DNA of 33,538 bases, from NCBI GenBank assembly GCA_900315285.1, contig OMYO01000021.1, positions 1-33,538 of the forward strand. Reading direction: 5' to 3'. The first letter of the stretch is position 1. The number at the start of each line of letters is the position of its first letter. Shown here piece after piece: positions 32,305 to 33,538 of the stretch. Source of the DNA: an uncultured Eubacteriales bacterium. GTDB taxonomy: Bacteria; Bacillota; Clostridia; Oscillospirales; Acutalibacteraceae. The translations under genes and the position numbers were made by a program. The notes beneath the pieces were generated by a model, which was not told where the DNA came from, made no database searches, and saw nothing but the letters and a program-made list of their open reading frames with translations.

Positions 32305-32886
32305 ATGAGACAGCGGGGTGGTCTGGTGTATCACATCAAGAGAGACATCCGACAGGAAAAGTCGGCGGAGCGAATCATGGTGGGGGCGATGCACCTTCTT
32401 CTCCAAAATCCTAAGGCCCCTCTCACTATTCAGGGAATCTGCAAGGAGTGCGGGTCATCCCGTTCCACATTTTATCGTCTGTTCGACGGGACCGATGATG
32501 TGATTTACTTTTGGTGCGAACGCTTCTTTCGTGGCATTCTGGAAATCTGTGCCGAGAATGAACGAACCGGTATATCCTATGATCCATTCCGCCTCTATGC
32601 GGAACACTTTTCTGCCCATACTGAGGAACTGGCAGCCATCCTGCAGCAGGGAAAGATTGGCCTGATCATGGAGGCCAACCGCCGAAATTTGATTGAGTTC
32701 GCTGATGTCCTGTTCCCGGAAATGGACACCCATTCCTCGGAGTTCACCTTCTTTGTGGAAATGCGCAGCAGCGTCATCGTCGGAGCTTGGAAAGCTTGGC
32801 TGGAGACCGGGCAGTCTGCCTCCATTGATGAGGTCGTGGAATATAGTCGGCGGCAGCTGCGGTATTTTAATCGGGAATGGGAATAA
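32305..32886 (+). CDS. TetR-family regulator
   Basis: A regulator of about 193 residues with an N-terminal TetR-type helix-turn-helix (RIMVGAMHLLLQNPKAPLTIQGICKECGSSRSTFYRLFDGTDDVIYFW) and a helical ligand domain. Start choice is uncertain: ATG at 32305 with GAGG a few bases ahead is preferred; GTG at 32326 is possible, and upstream ATGs lie inside the promoter region. It is divergent from the amidohydrolase with a shared palindrome, and is the only regulator near it, so it probably senses the enzyme's substrate. Confidence 0.85.
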   Translation: MRQRGGLVYHIKRDIRQEKSAERIMVGAMHLLLQNPKAPLTIQGICKECGSSRSTFYRLFDGTDDVIYFWCERFFRGILEICAENERTGISYDPFRLYAEHFSAHTEELAAILQQGKIGLIMEANRRNLIEFADVLFPEMDTHSSEFTFFVEMRSSVIVGAWKAWLETGQSASIDEVVEYSRRQLRYFNREWE

Positions 32887-32895
32887 TTATTGCGG

Positions 32896-33104
32896 AGTTA
32901 GACCATCTTGCCTAAAAATTCCAATTTGGTCTAACGATTTGGCCCTTTATCTGGGGCGATTGAGCTTCTCGTTAGACCATCCCACCTTTTTCTTCTCATT
33001 TGGTCTAACTTTTCAACTGTTTTCAGTTTAATTTTTTAGACTGAATGAAGATTCACGGGCCGTTTGGTCTAACGGATCTCCAAAAATAAGGGAAAAGGTC
33101 TAAC
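32896..33104 (+). repeat. GTTAGACC repeat block, copy right of TetR
   Basis: The direct-orientation partner of the block at 30887. It begins 10 bases past the TetR stop and carries GGGCGAT at 32954-32960 in a hairpin loop. An open reading frame across it resembles that in the inverted copy at 16770 only because of DNA repetition. Confidence 0.9.
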
Positions 33105-33125
33105 CGGCGACCGCCGGGAACTGGA

Positions 33126-33538
33126 ACTAGGACCACACAAGCTAATTCGGGCAGGGTGGTCCTAGTTTCTGCCGCTCTCCGGGCTCGAATCAAAGAAAAA
33201 CTAGGACCACTTAAGCTGATTCGAGTAAGGTGGTCCTAGTTTCTGCCGCTCTCTGGACTCGAATCAAAGAAAAACTAAGACCACACAAGCTAATTCGAGC
33301 AAGGTGGTCCTAGTTCCTGCCGCTCTCCGGTCTCGAATCAAAGAAAAACTAGGACCACACAAGCTAATTCGAGCAAGGTGGTCCTAGTTTCTTCCGCTCT
33401 CCGGGCTCGAATCAAAGAAAAACTAGGACCACCTAAGCAAATTCGAGCAGGGTGGTCCTAGTTTCTTCCGCTCTCCGGGCTCGAATCAAAGAAAAACTAG
33501 GACCACCTAAGCTAATTCGGGCAGGGTGGTCCTAGTTT
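33126..33538. repeat. 74-bp tandem array of ACTAGGACCAC hairpins (at least 6 copies)
   Basis: ACTAGGACCAC (one copy ACTAAGACCAC) starts at 33126, 33200, 33274, 33348, 33422 and 33496: exactly 74 bp each. Arms are AACTAGGACCAC / GTGGTCCTAGTT around a loop AAGCTAATTCG-GC; linkers read CTGCCGCTCTCCGGGCTCGAAT or similar. The array runs off the window, so its full length is unknown. The arm differs from the 30599 array at the base pairs next to GGACC, with matching changes on both sides. Confidence 0.92.

Noticed and set aside
30599..33538. Composite transposon around the amidohydrolase and TetR genes
   Set aside because: The flanking repeats have no transposase frame and no recognisable terminal inverted ends or target duplication, and they are in direct orientation; kept only as a repeat-flanked cassette.

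Overview
The window looks like the chromosome of a strictly anaerobic Gram-positive bacterium, most likely a GC-rich Clostridia member (Bacillota). I infer this from the strong AGGAGG ribosome sites, the LL-diaminopimelate aminotransferase, the ribitol/glycerol teichoic-acid type genes, the anaerobic sulfite reductase AsrABC, the 2-hydroxyacyl-CoA dehydratase subunits and the iron-sulfur flavoproteins. Genus cannot be fixed from sequence alone. Genes are GC-rich while the gaps are AT-rich and unusually full of hairpin repeats.

Layout. 1-430: GCAGTTAA hairpin repeats and a terminator. 444-4797 (minus): a three-gene operon resembling the Sporomusa-type electron-bifurcating transhydrogenase StnABC (NuoE-, NuoF- and GltD/NuoG-like subunits). 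5020-7725 (minus): aroQ followed by two paralogous membrane proteins of the CmpB / type IV ABC-transporter-like family. 7828-10920 (plus): TarI-like cytidylyltransferase, CDP-glycerol glycerophosphotransferase-like protein and dapL, a cell-envelope group. 10921-12067: tandem arrays. 12068-15637: Crp/Fnr regulator divergent from asrABC, with a palindromic operator between them. 15701-17781 (minus): two exported proteins of unknown function, with a tiny 14-codon hydrophobic ORF between them. 17944-19331: M28 peptidase and tRNA-Val(CAC). 19380-20583: a 1.2 kb mosaic of hairpin families. 20584-23602: two 2-hydroxyacyl-CoA dehydratase subunits plus a 56-residue membrane peptide. 23668-27459: LysR regulator divergent from a phytoene-desaturase-like FAD enzyme and an FNR/[2Fe-2S] reductase. 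27516-30279: a partly decayed module (truncated aldo/keto reductase, LysR, two flavodoxins, cupin remnant). 30372-30524: a 50-residue exported peptide. 31173-32886: amidohydrolase divergent from a TetR regulator, enclosed on both sides by the same two repeat families.

Functionally the window is dominated by anaerobic redox chemistry: pyridine nucleotide/ferredoxin balancing, sulfite reduction, radical-type dehydration, flavodoxins and FAD/FNR enzymes, each next to its own regulator. No activator ATPase for the dehydratase is present here.

The least explained content is in the gaps. At least seven repeat families each carry a different 7-12 base word as the two arms of a hairpin (GCAGTTAA, GGTGGTAATT, GTTAGACC, ATGACTACA, GCTGCAT, TACACA/TGTGT, ACTAGGACC), some in exact tandem arrays of 64, 74 or 75 bp. 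One array pair shows compensatory arm changes. A separate heptamer, ATCGCCC/GGGCGAT, recurs about five times more often than chance, in hairpin loops and just after stop codons.
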